Positions 21,657 to 34,407 are shown, counted from the first letter of the stretch. The stretch: DNA of 64,000 nt from Boesenbergia rotunda (GCA_024364735.1 JAGFNQ010005674.1:186001-250000), one strand, 5' to 3'. Notes: generated by a model from the letters alone, not told the origin. A program made the numbers and translations.

Positions 21657-24617
21657 TGTTGGGACCGGGTGCATGTTGACATGGATGCGAGTTCGTAATT
21701 TCAAAATTAATTGCGTGCAGCGGAAGGTTTAGCATAAATAATTTCTCTAAATCATTTAACCACACATCTAAGCATGCAATTTTATCTTGTGTAGACATGA
21801 TCATATATTTAAAATTTTGCAGAAACATAAACTAATTTTCGTATTACCTCGCGTAACTCGAAGGAAGGGACGAGATCCAACCGTAAGCATCCCTTGGAAG
21901 CTCCGCCTCTATTCGCGTCCACGCCGAGTATCTTCGGGATGACTTCGCAAAGCCACGAGTTTCGTGTTATCGATAACTACTAGATTCTCCGAGAACGCGA
22001 TGAGAAAAATCAAGAGAGAAGTCGGAAGACTAACCACAAAAGGATGGCCGGCTGGTGCTCCTTCTTGGGGCTGGTTGGCGCACGGCAAGAAGGGGAGAAG
22101 AGAAGGAGAGAAAGAGAGGGAGAGAGCCTATGCCTTCGTCTCATCGATTATCACCCAAGCCTTGCCTTGGGTCCTTTATATAGTGGCCTCTCAACCATCA
22201 AACCTCTCAAATATGGAATAACTTATTCCATCATGCCAAGTTTGAGTTTATATCATGGTTAAAATCATATTTTAATTCATGATAAAAAATCAATCAAGTC
22301 TCTTCTCTCCTATGGAATAAATTTCCTTATCATGGTAAATCAATCCATGATTGATTTTATAAAATAAACCAATCCATGGTTCATTTTAATTTCCATGAAA
22401 AATAAACCAAATCTTGGTTTATTATATAAAAATTTATATCATCCATTATTTTATAAAACAAACCACACTTGGTTTATTTTATAAATTGAACCAAAAACTT
22501 GGTTCTCTCCCTTTGTTGTGGCCGGCCAAGCAAAGAGGATGGAGGCCCTCTTTGGTCGGCCCATCCAAGCCAAGCCCCAATGAATTAAACTTATTTAATT
22601 CATCTATTAAGTTTTCAAAAGACTTAGCCATTTTACGCTTCTGATGCGTCTCTGAAAAATTCAGATTCGACTTATCGTTTGGCTCCACCAAACTTAATCT
22701 CTCTTGATTGAAAAATCCAATTTTCAACTCGTTTTAAATCCCTCGGATTACTCGTAGTGCATGTGACTAAATAGGCTTTCGATTTATGTTGGTCGTCTAT
22801 AATTAATCAATTAATTATAGAACGATCATGAGTGGCACCTAGTAGTACATCATGATCTCCAATTAATCGAAAGATCAACGGTTGACCTCAGAAACAATTC
22901 TGAAACTCTTCAGCAGCTATAATGAATCGTGCCCCATTCCCTTCACCATCTTATACCCACTTGGTTCAGGACATAGTCTATGTGTGTCAGCCTCTGGCCA
23001 GAGCATGACATGTTCAGAGTATGAATCTCTTAAATACATGAGAGTAATTAGAATCCGTAGGACGAGAAAACGTTACTTGGGCTAGGTGTGACGTAGTCAG
23101 CCTAGTGGGGGCTGACACACATAGACCATGTCCTGAACCAAGTGGGTATAAGATGGTGAAGGGAATGAGGCACGATTCATTATAGCTGCTGAACGGTTTC
23201 AGAATTGTTTCTGAGGTCAACCGTTGATCTTTCGATTAATTGGGGATCATGATGTACTACTAGGTGCCACTCATGATCGTTCTATAATTAATTGATTAAT
23301 TATAGACGACCAACATAAATCGAAAGCCTATTTAGTCACACGCACTACGAGTAATCCGAGAGATTTAAAACGAGTTGAAAATTGGATTTTCCAATCAAGA
23401 GAGATTAAGTTTGGTCGAGCCAAACGATAAGTCGAATCTGAATTTTTCAGAGACGCATCGGAAGCGTAAAATGGCTAAGTCTTTTGAAGACTTAATAGAT
23501 GAATTAAATAAGTTTAATTCATTGGGGCTTGGCTTGGATGGGCCGGCCAAAGAGGGCCTCCATCCTCTTTGCTTGGCCGACCACAACAAAGGGAGAGAAC
23601 CAAGTTTTTGGTTCAATTTATTAAATAAACCAAGTGTGGTTTGTTTTATAAAATTATGGATGATATAAATTTTTATATAATAAACCTAGGTTTGGTTTAT
23701 TTTTCATGAAATTAAAATGAACCATGGATTGGTTTATTTTATAAAATCAATCATGGATTGATTTACCATGATAAGGAAATTTATTCCATAGGAGAGAAGA
23801 GACTTGATTGATTTTTTATCATGAATTAAAATATGATTTTAACCTGATATAAAATCAAACTTGGCATGATGGAATAAGTTATTCCATATTTGAGAGGCTT
23901 GATGGTTGAGAGACCACTATATAAAGGACCCAAGACAAGGCTTGGGTATAATAAAAGAGATGAAGGCATAGACTCTCTCCCTCTCTTTCTCTCCTTCTCT
24001 TCTCCCCTTCTTGCCGTGCGCCAACCAACCCCAAGAAGGAGCACCAGCCGGCCGCCCCTGCCCTTTCCCTGCCGACCACCACCTGCTGCCGGAGAAGGAA
24101 GCTCCGGCCATCTCTTGGCCGGAAGAAGGTGCTTCCGGAATTAGAGTTTGCCGCAAGGATCTTGTTGCCGCAAGGATCTTGTTGCCGCAAGGATCTTCTT
24201 TTGCTTCGCCAGAATTTTGATTTCGGTCATCCTTTTGTGGTTAGTCTTCCGACTTCTCTCTTGGTTTTTCTCGTCGCGTTCTCGGAGAATCTAGTAGTTC
24301 TCGAGAACACGAAACTCGTGGCTTTGCGAAGTCATCCCGAAGATACTCGGCGTGGACGCGAATAGAGGTGGAGCTTCCAAGGGATGCTTACGGTTGGATC
24401 TCGTCCCTTCCTTCGAGTTACACGAGGTAATACGTAAATTAGTTTATGTTTCTGCAAAATTTCAAATATATGATCATGTCTACATAAGATAAAATTACAT
24501 GCTTAGATGTGTGGTTAAATGATTTAGAGAAATTATTTATGCTAAACCTTCCGCTGCACGTAATTAATTTTGAAATTACGAACCTGCATCCATGTCAACA
24601 TGCACCTGGTCCCAACA
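21657..24617. mobile_element. Giant inverted repeat: two LTR-like units head to head
   Basis: Left end TGTTGGGACCGGGTGCATGT and right end ACATGCACCTGGTCCCAACA are inverted copies, and the similarity continues through both arms: left 21657-22992, right 23110-24617. Each unit, read outward from the centre, starts TGACACACATAG, carries a TATA box (CTATATAAAGGACCC at about 23927 in the right arm; its reverse at about 22166-22180 in the left arm), then a C/T-rich leader (CTCTCTCCCTCTC), and ends CCCAACA. It therefore has the TG..CA ends and U3-R-U5 order of an LTR. The left arm lacks about 170 bp present at about 24050-24225 in the right. The central loop is about 117 bp. No internal gag/pol, no convincing TSD. 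Confidence 0.8.
24150..24201 (+). repeat. 17-bp tandem repeat in the right arm
   Basis: Three tandem copies of GCCGCAAGGATCTTGTT within the segment that the left arm lacks. Confidence 0.8.
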
Positions 24618-25554
24618 CGGGAGCCGCTCGCATACTCCAGAAGGAAGCATCGGCGGGGCCCCGTCATGGACTTAAATGCAGGCATGAAGTTTTGACTTGT
24701 AGAATTTTTCAGGAGGGATCGACCCTCAGGATCAACCTCGAAGTGAACAAGTACCTTTTCCATTCATTATACCCGTAAAAGCAAAGACGTGAGACACATT
24801 GGGCAAAGACACATACACTAAGAATAGTGAAAGTGATTGCATTAATTCAAAACTACTACAATGAGGCCCGATCCCTCGAGGAGCGGTGGACTCTGCCAAC
24901 GCGGGCCCTCGGGAAAAGACCCCTCTGTAGCACAAAAGGCACCTACAATCGCGGGTCGGCATCGGGAGGGAGGAGTTGGTCCTTCTTCAGCTTATCGATA
25001 TCCCCGTGGAAGCCCTGCTGTAGGCGCTGCATTACCTGGTCGGCTACAAGGGCACGGAACTCATCCGACTCTAGAAACTTCACCTTGAAGCCTGCCTCGG
25101 TTTCCTTAGAACTAGAAGCCTGGGCAACTCGAAGAGTAAGGAGCTCGGCCTCAGCAGCCTCGTAGGAATGTCTCAACCATTCCAGCTCGGCGAACATCTC
25201 CGCCTGCTCGGCCAAGACGGCGCACGTCTGTAAAAGCTCGTGGAAATGGTTGTTGGGCCACGTGGCAATAAAGTATTCGCTAGGGCACCCCGTCGCCCTC
25301 ATAAAAGAACCATGCGCCTTTATGACGAAGAGGCAGACGTCATCATAGTCCCTCTAGAGTCGGAGTAGCCTTTTTGAAAAAGGACAAGACCATTAAGAGG
25401 GATTTCTCGGAACTCGGAATAAAAGTTACAATCCAAAAGTCCTCTATAACTACAGGCGTAGTAAGGAGGGCAAAGGCCTGCGGCTTCTTCATCTCTGCAC
25501 TCGTCCGATCAGTCAGTCACACTTCCTTCGATCAGACTTGGAGGGAGAGACTTC
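24618..25554 (+). mobile_element. 3' internal remnant of the Gypsy element
   Basis: Sequence between the inverted-repeat element and the 3' LTR. It ends in a purine-rich tract, TTGGAGGGAGAGA (about 25539-25550), directly before the LTR at 25555, as a polypurine tract should. It carries an antisense frame (24943-25302) and no recognisable protease, reverse transcriptase or integrase. Confidence 0.6.
24943..25302 (-). CDS. Antisense coiled-coil protein frame of a retroelement
   Basis: A 119-codon frame on the strand opposite to the LTR promoter. The residues around 30-70 are rich in Ala, Glu and Leu (LAEQAEMFAELEWLRHSYEA, AEAELLTLRVAQ) and look coiled-coil. The C-terminal part reads FLESDEFRALVADQVMQRLQ then QGFHGDIDKLKKDQLLPPD. 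The same reading upstream of the Met (VCLFVIKAHGSF) looks coding but is cut by a stop, so this is probably the 3' part of a longer, decayed frame. Extra antisense ORFs near the 3' LTR are known in some plant Gypsy elements (for example Grande). I cannot assign a function. A displaced gag-side frame is the alternative. Confidence 0.5.
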   Translation of the reverse strand: MRATGCPSEYFIATWPNNHFHELLQTCAVLAEQAEMFAELEWLRHSYEAAEAELLTLRVAQASSSKETEAGFKVKFLESDEFRALVADQVMQRLQQGFHGDIDKLKKDQLLPPDADPRL

Positions 25555-26257
25555 TGGTAGGGTTAAATAGCCCGTGCCCGGCATGGGGATGAAGAAAGCA
25601 GCGTGGCGCAACATGACCGAAACGACCCCTCTTCTTGGGCCCCAGGGCCCCCCTTAGGAAACGCGCCCGGGAAAGATAGTCCGAATACCCCTCCCGGGAG
25701 CACCACGGGAGGTCAGGCCCCGAGAGCACCTCGGGAGTTCTAGCACCGAAGGCCCCGAGCTCACCTCGGGAGGTGGAGTCCCCACAGTAACCGACCTCAG
25801 GCACTGACCCCCCTCTCGGTACGGATAAGCATCCCTGTGAGAAGAGATCCCCCTGACCCTTAAATGTCGCAACGGTTGGACGCGTGATAACGGCGCAGAC
25901 CGTTTCAAAGGATATCCAGCTACCGCCGAAATAGGGGGGCATGACTTAAGTATCGGAGACATGACACCGATCGAGGGGCACGTCTAGTCCGTTGACATCA
26001 GTATAAAAGGTAGGTCAACCCCTCCGGTAAAGGGGTTACGCTCTCTCAACTCTAAACACATTCTTTACTTCTTGCTACCTTTATTTCTCGGACGGACACT
26101 AACTTGAGCGTTGGAGTGGACTCCGCCGGACCTCTGCCGGTGTGTCTCCTAACGGTCGTGTTCACTTCGCAGAACTCTAAGTTTCTCCCCACCGTAGTAA
26201 CTTGTACAGGGGCAGAACTCCAGTGTCTGATTATCGCCGTCAACTCTTTTCGAAACA
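25555..26257 (+). mobile_element. 3' LTR of a Gypsy-type element
   Basis: Begins TGGTAGGGTTAAATAGCCCG right after a purine-rich tract and ends near CGAAACA, giving about 703 bp with TG..CA ends. It contains a TATA box at 26002-26009 and a C/T-rich leader. Its first ~400 bp match 21260-21656. The flanks of the two copies (CATGT before 21260, GTGAT after 26257) are not a matching TSD, so rearrangement has happened. Confidence 0.75.
26002..26009 (+). promoter_or_regulatory. TATA box of the Gypsy LTR
   Basis: TATAAAAG in the LTR, followed after about 35 nt by a pyrimidine-rich CTCTCTCAACTCT where transcription would be expected to begin. Confidence 0.6.
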
Positions 26258-26332
26258 GTGATTATATATATATATATAATCGAAACAGTGATTATATATA
26301 TATATATATATATATTATTATTATATATATAT

Positions 26333-26371
<39 letters not shown>
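26258..26371. repeat. (AT)n array with an 18-bp direct repeat
   Basis: Three AT tracts separated by CGAAACAGTGATTATATA (a direct copy of the LTR end and its flank) and by a TTATTATTAT break. Confidence 0.9.
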
Positions 26372-26374
<3 letters not shown>

Positions 26375-26547
26375 TCGGAGAGTGAATGAACGTGGTTTGG
26401 GATGTGGACTTATCTGTAGGATTCAAACTTGGCCTTGAAATGGAGGAGGTCAACTGCGTGTTTTGCATGATAGAAGTTAATCTGCAACTGTATTTTTGTG
26501 AAGTCGATTGGGAATTAACTAGATAACTTGGACGGTGCTATTATTAT

Positions 26548-26758
26548 TTTTAGAAAAATGATACTAGCGAAAATTTTCAACGAAAAATTCAAAAAAATGA
26601 TATGACATTTCAATTTCAACGATTCGGGTTCACTGTACCCCCGGAATATAGTTTGTTTTGGACCGGCGGCCGGAGGTCGCCGTCAATATCTAAACGGTAA
26701 TCGGATGTGTACATAAAAAATATCACGTCATTTTCGCTAAATTTTTTTTCTAAAAATT
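26548..26758. mobile_element. MITE, TTTTTAGAAAAA-ended family
   Basis: Left TTTTTAGAAAAATGATACTA then GCGAAAAT, and right (reverse complement) TTTTTAGAAAAAAAATTTA then GCGAAAAT, form TIRs. The interior holds one reversed core cassette: GGTTCACTGTACCCCCGGAA then TATAGTTTGTTTTGG, then GGCGGCCGGAGGTCGCCG. This is the same cassette found in elements with quite different ends. Confidence 0.65.
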
Positions 26759-27696
26759 GTCGTTGTGTATTTGTATTCGTTCGAGAGCTCGAAGGATGCC
26801 TAAGAGAATGTTTGAGGTGGAACGAAATGAAGAGTTAGAATAAATAAATAAACAATAATAATAAAGTTTGAAATTGAGAACTATCTTTAATGAAAGAAAA
26901 CGTAAAAGTTCACACGGTGAGTTATAGAGTTTAGTTTACAGAATAGGAAAAAAAAATATCTTACGTGCATGATTTATTTCAATCAATTGGCAAATACATT
27001 ATTATATCTTGCAACTTTATTGTCTAAATAGATTGCATGTATTATCTAAATTGCCCAAACCATTCAATGTGTATGAATTCTCTAGCCCATAAGAATTGTT
27101 CGATCTATTGGCTTGGTTAGCCCATTTGACCATTTGATTCAGTATGTCCCCCTTGAGTCGTTTGGACCTTTCAACCCGTCTTGATTGATTAGACCATCCA
27201 ATTTAGTTGGCCTTCTCGATCCCGACCATCCAACTTGCCTAGACCGATTCATCCATTTAGAACACTTAAACCATAATTTGACCCAAGTGACTGATCCATT
27301 GATGCATTTGGACCAATTAAATTATAACCTAATTAGGGAATGTTTGAGAGAGCTTTTACTTCTTGAAAAGTGATTCTTATAGAGATTATTTCAAAGTTAG
27401 TGAGAAGCTAAAGCATGAAGTGTTTAGAAATAGAAGTCAAAAGCTGATATAAGGTAAAGTTCGAGTATTCGATGAATAATTGTTTTGAAGCTTAATTTTT
27501 TAGTTAAATGATAATAATATCCTTAAATTATATAATTTTTTAGTTAAATATATATTTTTAAATACTGTTAAAACTTTATGGGAAATAAAATAATTATTAT
27601 GGTTTATTTTCTTTGTTATTTTACCTATCTATCTTAATATTTAATGGACAATTTTACATATCAAATAAATATTTGTTGCTATTACCTATTTAATTT
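26759..27696. other. AT-rich intergenic region, no gene seen
   Basis: One 62-codon open stretch at 27185-27373 consists of imperfectly repeated short phrases (GACCATCCAA, CCATTTGGACC) and has no protein-family likeness. Confidence 0.5.
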
Positions 27697-27958
27697 AGAG
27701 CAATGATAGGGAGAGTGAAAATGAGAGAGTGAAAATCATAATGAATGATGTGGCATGACGTTACATGCATACGTCCGATTATCGCTTGGACACCATCGGC
27801 GGCCTTCGGCCGCCGCCCCCCCCCCCCCCCCCCCCCCCCCGAATCAAACTATACCCTGGGGGACACGGTGAACCCGTCGAAGATCATGCATGCAAGATGC
27901 CACGTCATTCACTATGATTTTCAATCTCTTATTTTCACCCTCCCAATTATTATTCTTT
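27697..27958. mobile_element. MITE, GAGAGTGAAAATGAGAGAGTG family, with poly-C core
   Basis: TIRs: GCAATGATAGGGAGAGTGAA at the left and TTCACCCTCCCAATTATTAT (reverse) at the right. The element at 44372-44613 is the same family, collinear throughout. The core cassette contains CGGCGGCCTTCGGCCGCCG, then a 25-base C run (27816-27840) where the sister copy has CCCC, then AAACTATACCCTGGGG and GGTGAACCCGTCG. Confidence 0.8.
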
Positions 27959-30190
27959 AATTTAAATAGACTCTTCAAGTCACACTAATATTTATTGACA
28001 AATTATCATCTTGAAAGTAAAATGTAGACAATAACAAACAATAAGTAGCTATATTAGGTTAATCATATTGATTGAGTCGAGTTATTCGATCACGATCACA
28101 TGTATAGACCGAACGAATTAAATGAATAAATTAAAGGGTCTGATTTCAATTCCTTAATTTTTTTAGTTTGATTTTTTATTAGAATTCAATTCTTTCTTTT
28201 AAGTTGTTTCCAAACTACAAAATTCAATTTAATTCCTTCGTATAATTGAATTTCATGGTTTCAAACGAGCGAGCGAGCGTATTCCCCTTCTGCACTTAGT
28301 GGTGGGAGAGTGGACTTGTTGCTTTGCTCCATCCTCCATCATGAATCCTTCCTTCCTTCCTTCCCTGCTTTTTTTTCCTCGTCTATTCATGCGCATCGCG
28401 TGCGGCCTATCCCTTCTTTTTATGCTTCTGCGCGGAATTGGAGAGCACTGCGTGACGTTGCTGCTGCACCAACATTTCCACGAGCCAACAACGCTGTGCA
28501 ATCATTCAATCAAAGCTGGTCGACTCAGGGATCCAAAGAAAAAATTAAAAAAAAAGGTTGTGCCCAAATAAAGAACTATCCTTATTTTTTATTACCGTCA
28601 GGAGATTTTTTTAATCAAAATTATTATGATAGTTCAATATTTTTATTATATTAATTTATGTATACTTAGTATATTTTTAATATGCTAAGTAAAAAAATTT
28701 ACATAGATAATAATAATAAAAAAAATACACTAGGCTAAAGCCTAAGACAATCATAATTAGTGTAACATTAATTAACTACTATTTTATCTGTTATATATAA
28801 TAATCAAAGCACAGATGTATTATTGAGATGAAAAATATAATTCAATGTTTTAATTTGTTTTTAAAAGATTTTTTTTCGTGATAGTAAAAGAGGATGTCCT
28901 TTTATTTTTTTTCAATTTAATTAACTAGGAATTAACAAAAGAGTTTATTTTTAATGAACATCTAGATCAGCCTTCATATTGATAATTTTGTATGTCCAAA
29001 TTAAACGCTGGTTTTAATGAAATTTAATCCACGCAAATTAGACCTTAATCAGTGGTTGGATATTAATTATAGGAATTAGTATTTTTTTAGTAAGTAAACT
29101 ATTAAGACGTGATTCAATAATTGCCAATTAAGAAGGCACGGCTCGATCAATTCCCTGCGAAAAAATTCAAATAAAATTCATCCACTAATTAATTTCTTGA
29201 TATATATTCCTTCTCATTATTATTATTTTATATATAAATACTAGCCCCACAATTAATTGTGTGACGGGTCGCTTAAAAACTCAAAGAAACTAAGAAAGAG
29301 GGTCCCAACTCCCAAGGTGTACATCACATCGAGCACACGTGATCCTGCCTTGTTGAATGGTATAAGACAAATCCCTAATTAATTATATATCGTAATCAGA
29401 ATGCGATGCGTTCTAATAATTAAAAATCATGTTCCTACGTGATGGGAAATTTTAATCCAACATCAATTTACGACGAAATAAACTAGAATTAAACAACAGG
29501 CCAGGGTTGTAAATAATTAATTGGCCTATGAGGAAAGGTGGTGTTCAAACTTTTGGTACTCTAGTTATAGCTCTAGCTCGGCATTAATGGTGTGGCCCTC
29601 GTGATCACCTCGCACCAGCTGCGTTCGATCGCAACGTGCTAAGGCCGGATTTTGATGGTCGTTGGATTAGGCTAATGTGGCCGGATCGCACGAACTCCAT
29701 GATCATGTGGCCCGTGCTAGAGTCGAATTTAATGCTAGCGTTGAATCTTCGTCCCCGCAGACTTATCGAGACTACTAGCATGCATTGTTCATCGATGGTG
29801 AACGTCGATAGTTCAATCGTCCCATGTCGAGTGTGTTGGAAAATATGAATGGAAATAAGTTTAATTTAACTACTACTTACATTTCGTTGTTAATATTTCA
29901 TTGCTATTTTAATGATTTTTTTTTTAGTGAAGGTGCATGTAAAGGACATAAATTTCATCGTGCACGAGTCTTTGATCCTTTATAAAGTGTTAAAGTTGTG
30001 AACATATACAATTTCTCATTCGGGTTCGGAAAGCCCTCGACAGTCACTCAACAAAATTAAGTCCCATTCGAACTCGGACAACTTTGAAGCTCGGTATAAT
30101 CAGTCCAGATCAACCGTTTGAGATTATCAACTCGAGCGACAGATAAGATTGAAATTTTACTGATTCTCTCGAAGAGCAAGGTAGACTCCC
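27959..30190. other. AT-rich intergenic region, no gene seen
   Basis: Low-complexity AT-rich sequence. The frames around 28299-28654 are open on both strands but translate to unstructured, Ser/Phe/Leu-rich text with no motif, and a GC-rich patch at 29600-29840 gives nothing recognisable either. Confidence 0.45.
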
Positions 30191-30199
30191 AAGAATGAG

Positions 30200-30620
30200 A
30201 TGACATTGAGAATTACTTCAGTTAGCGCCCCTCCTGTAAGAAAGATGACCGTCAATGACCCATCAAGAGAATTCCTGACGAGACCTTCCGACAATCAAGT
30301 CAGTATTCGGTGGAGAAGTTGAAACTGGAGAAGAAGCAACTGTAGCTAGAAAAATTACGCATATATATGGATGAAGGAAGGAATGTCTTATATAGCCGGG
30401 GGAGCCGACAACCTCTATTCCACTTTTGCCCACTTTTGTTTTATGTGGGGATAGGATTAGAGACCACTGTTAGCTCGCTAATCGGCGACGTCTCATCCTG
30501 ACATATGCAGGGAGCGCCGTGGTACGGGTTGCCAGAGCTTGTCAGGAAAGTACTGTGTCAGCGGGATATCCCCGATTGGGACACGAGTTGTGTCAGGCTC
30601 GAGCCGACCTACGCCGACTC
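30200..30620 (-). mobile_element. LTR-like repeat, copy 1
   Basis: Shares an ordered set of phrases with 42175-42500: AAGATGACCGT, CTTCCGACAATCAAGTCAGTAT (GACGGTCAAGTCAGTAT in the other), CTTATATAGCCGGGGGAGC, and GTCAGCGGGATA. On the minus strand, CTATATAAG makes a TATA-like box with GC-rich upstream sequence, so it looks like a piece of an LTR. Ends not located. The related GC-richer DNA probably extends to about 31100. Confidence 0.5.
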
Positions 30621-33600
30621 TGGTACTACCTTTATCAGCGTGATGTTAGGGGGTAGGTCATGTCGCTGATAACGATAACTCCTGAGTTGGAGTGTACTAA
30701 AAGGATGTGTCGATCAGTTATCTCGAGTGAAACTTAGCTATGTAGCTAATTAATGACATACTGATCGAAGCATTTGTGCCACACCGAGTCGTGGGGTACA
30801 CGAACCTAGCTCCATTGACTCATCTTTCGGAAAATAGGATTATAACACAGGGAGGGTGTCGACCGGGTGCTGACCGGCTGACATTAGGTCGAGCACTCGG
30901 TGTTTCTTGCTGGGGCTAATTCAGATTGTACTCGGTTAACCATCCAATCGGGGCGATCCGACCTGAATGGGCCTCGAGCCAATGGTCATCCGCAACGTAA
31001 TTCATGCCCTGCCACGCCGGGTTATCTGAGCTCTCCTAGCAATAACCTATATTCTCGAGGTATCATAACCGACCGGACTACACGTAGATTAGGTTGGGAT
31101 CATTTATATTGCAAATTAAGATTATCTAACCAAGTGTTCATCTGATCTTCCATATTCATATATTAACTTTACTACGTACGGACTATCATCCCATCAAAAG
31201 ATTAAAATACAATGCTCGTGGGCGAGCTAGCTAGCTAGCTAGCTGCGGGGGATGCGGATTCATGTGCTCCAGCGTCGCGCGACGATGCATGCCATGAAGG
31301 AGATGGCAGAGGTGTCGCGCGTGGTCGCCGGGGTGCACTGCAGGCTAGCTTGCAGCGAAGAACTTGGTCTGTTGGTCACCACCTCAAAAGTCTGACTCGA
31401 CCCATATCCACTTCCATGCTCATCATGCACGCATGCGGGCCCCAGCCCGGTCAGGTGCCCCGTGCCGTTTGCACACACGAAAAAAGGTCGGCCGTTAACA
31501 GACTGTTGACTCTAGCCCACGATTCCATGCTCTCGTGTCGAGGACGACGCGACCTGATTTGATGGCGCCGTCTCACGGCCTAAACAACAGATCAGCCTCC
31601 CCTGCCCAGCGTGAGCAAGCTGGAACGGACGGAGCAGGCAAGTCCGGTCTCATCACATGATCAGCTGGCGATCGACGACAGCGAAGGGACAGGCTGATGT
31701 TTTTCAGATTTATCTGCTGAATTGATTTCTCATCGCCCTCTTGTCTTCTCACTGCTCCAATCCCTTCCTTAATTACATCGATCGATCGCCACCGGCAGCA
31801 GCAGCAGCTGGAGCTGTACCTCCAGTTCCTGCCATCGCTCATGCCATTCATACACGTCTCTCCTCGAACGTCGTATATATCATAATCCACAAGCTAGCCG
31901 ACGAGCTTAGGAAAGTTCCGACACCTTTCACGAGCTAGCTAGCTGATCCTTCCTTCATAACAGACCTAGCTAGCGGTGATAAGCCAATGGGTCTCGGGAC
32001 GCAACATTCTTCAGTACTTTGATTCTTCGGACAGTAAATGCATGTATCGAGATGGCGATGGGTGGCCTGCAGCGTTCGCTAGCTGATGATGATCCCCAGA
32101 TGCCTCTGTCTCCTCAATCATTTCATTCATCTAATTTGAAGGTAAAAAAAACAACAAATTTTTAATTGAGAATTTTGAATCAAGATAATTAGAGAGAGAG
32201 ATTTGAGAAAGGAGGAGACAAGGACGTACTGATCAATATCAAAATCTATCCGAAGAATTCAATTGAGACGTCGCAAATGATTTCTGAATCCCGTTCTACA
32301 GGGACAACTCGGGCCATTTCCCTCAAAAGGATGAGTCTGAGAAAGTTTCGAGGATTGCCGACGATATTATTATTAAAATTAAGTTGTTTATCTAAACATG
32401 ATGCGTTCATTATGTGTCTACAATTTGATGATTCAGGTTTCGATTAATTCAAATCTTATCCTCGCGAGATAAATTGATAGCAAGGTGTTGTTGTCATAAA
32501 GTCTAGGATTAAATCCTGATGAACATAAGTGTCTGCTCTCCATTATGTGTTAATTACTGTCTAAGTTAGTGGTCCTCATGATTTATATATCTTCACTCAT
32601 GAGATAGTAAGCAGGGACACTGGACGAGCAAATTACATTTTACCGCGAAATCTTGATTAATTCTGAAAGTAGATGATCTTCTTTACCTAATGTTTGCAAT
32701 TCTTGCTCATTAGATTGCACAAGAACATTATTTACTCCAACCTTCTCATTCCCAGCTACTTCTCAAGCATTATCACTCATTAGGGATAGTCTCGAAATCA
32801 TATTAATTATTTGTCGTATCATATTAATTATTTTGAGTGTTTTTATTATCTTGCTAATTTATGTTGTGCCACAATTAATTAATCTATTAAGAGACACATA
32901 TATTGCACATCGTGTAATGGACCAATATTGCAAGTGTGGTCGAAAATTCCGATGCAATTCATTTAATCACACTTATTCACTTTAATTATATTGTTTGAGA
33001 TTTTGATTGATTTAAATTCCGTAATTATTTGGTGATCAATCGCTTGGTGCATAATTTACGACCAATACATGATTATTTATAATAAATGATTAAGAATTGT
33101 CGTATCATCCTAGTCCCACACGATAAATATGAAGGATCAAGGAGTTGAGGTATTGAAATTATTGGTGATATCGACAAATTAAAATTTAGAAACTTTGGCT
33201 TTTGTGGTGTTGATATTGGGCCACATTTCATGGATTGAATTGAGAAATTAAATACACAGGGACCCATGACTTTATTGTAGATTTCTATGATTGATTGATT
33301 GATTCTACGCGTGACTGTTTTTAAATTTGTCATTTACATGAGCAAACAAAACAAAATTTGGATTCTAAAACTTTTTTCTTGGTGTGTTTGTTTTGATTAC
33401 AATATTTTTATCATTTTTTTTAAATGATATTTTTTTTTACTATTTTTTGGTTAAGTAAAACACCATCCCTTTGCACATCTACAAGCAAATAATATTCGTC
33501 CTAGACGTAAAATAGACGTATAATAATTCTGATATAATGGTCAGGAATCAATTTTCGAAAACTAACAATCTAGTGCTTTTTCATTATGTATTTCTTGTCT

Positions 33601-34395
33601 GTGTATCTATATTTATTTCCTTCTATATCCGCGGGGATAGTTCCAAGGAGACTTTTAGTTAGAAGCAAATAATACTCTATTATTCATTTTCTATAGAAAT
33701 TTACAAAAGCTAAACAATTTTTGAAATAAAAAATTGCTCCTCCTTTGGCAATCAATTTTGTTCCTTACATCTTAAATATGATACCTTTTTGTCTAAAAAG
33801 TTTTTAATGAATAATTCGAAGATGTCTTTTTTTTTCTAAATCAGTTCAAATTGATTTAAAAATTATTGTATACTTTTAAAGATTTTTTACAATTATTATG
33901 AGTTTATAGGTAGGTAAAATAATAGGAGGGAATTGGAAATTTCATATTGAAAGGTGGAAAATATATATTTATATCGAGGGTAACAATGTTATTGTTCATC
34001 ATTCACCTCCTCCCTTTCTATATTATTACCCCACCTCTTGTACTAAAAAATTTTAAGGGGATGATTGTCATCACCATGGCCTCCACTTGACTCCGTCTCA
34101 ATGATAAATAAAATATTAATATAAAATATCAATGCACAATGAATTAAATATTTGCATATGTTTACGCATTTGAATTAATTTCAAATATTTTTCACCTTTA
34201 ATATTTATGCTCCGTTGAGTTTTAATTTATTTAAAATTAATTGCACTCATCGGTGGTTAGCAGTCTTGTATATTTTTCCTATTTAAATTGGATATTTATT
34301 TATTATAGGCTAAGAGGACGGAGTTGAACCGGGGTTTTTAGGGAAATTGCTAAACCGCCCGGTCCAATTCGGTTCTTCATTCAGAACCGTCGTCT
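30621..34395. other. Long intergenic stretch, no gene seen
   Basis: GC-moderate to about 31950, then AT-rich. Includes CTAG-rich tracts ((GCTA)n at 31225-31245; TAGCTAGCTAGCT at about 31934). Frames at 31573-31890 and neighbours overlap on both strands and carry no family motif, so I do not call them. 33800-34300 is AT-rich with no feature. Confidence 0.45.
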
Positions 34396-34407
34396 CGGTT
34401 CTCCTGC

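Noticed and set aside
22414..23668. Matching frames in both arms of the giant inverted repeat
   Set aside because: The same LTR-like sequence read on opposite strands; no Gag or Pol motif.
21260..26257. Single intact Gypsy element with an internal insertion
   Set aside because: Its flanks show no matching TSD, the left LTR lacks its 3' half and no pol is present; only pieces remain.
31225..31245. GCTA tract as a regulatory element
   Set aside because: A short tetranucleotide repeat with no gene nearby to regulate.
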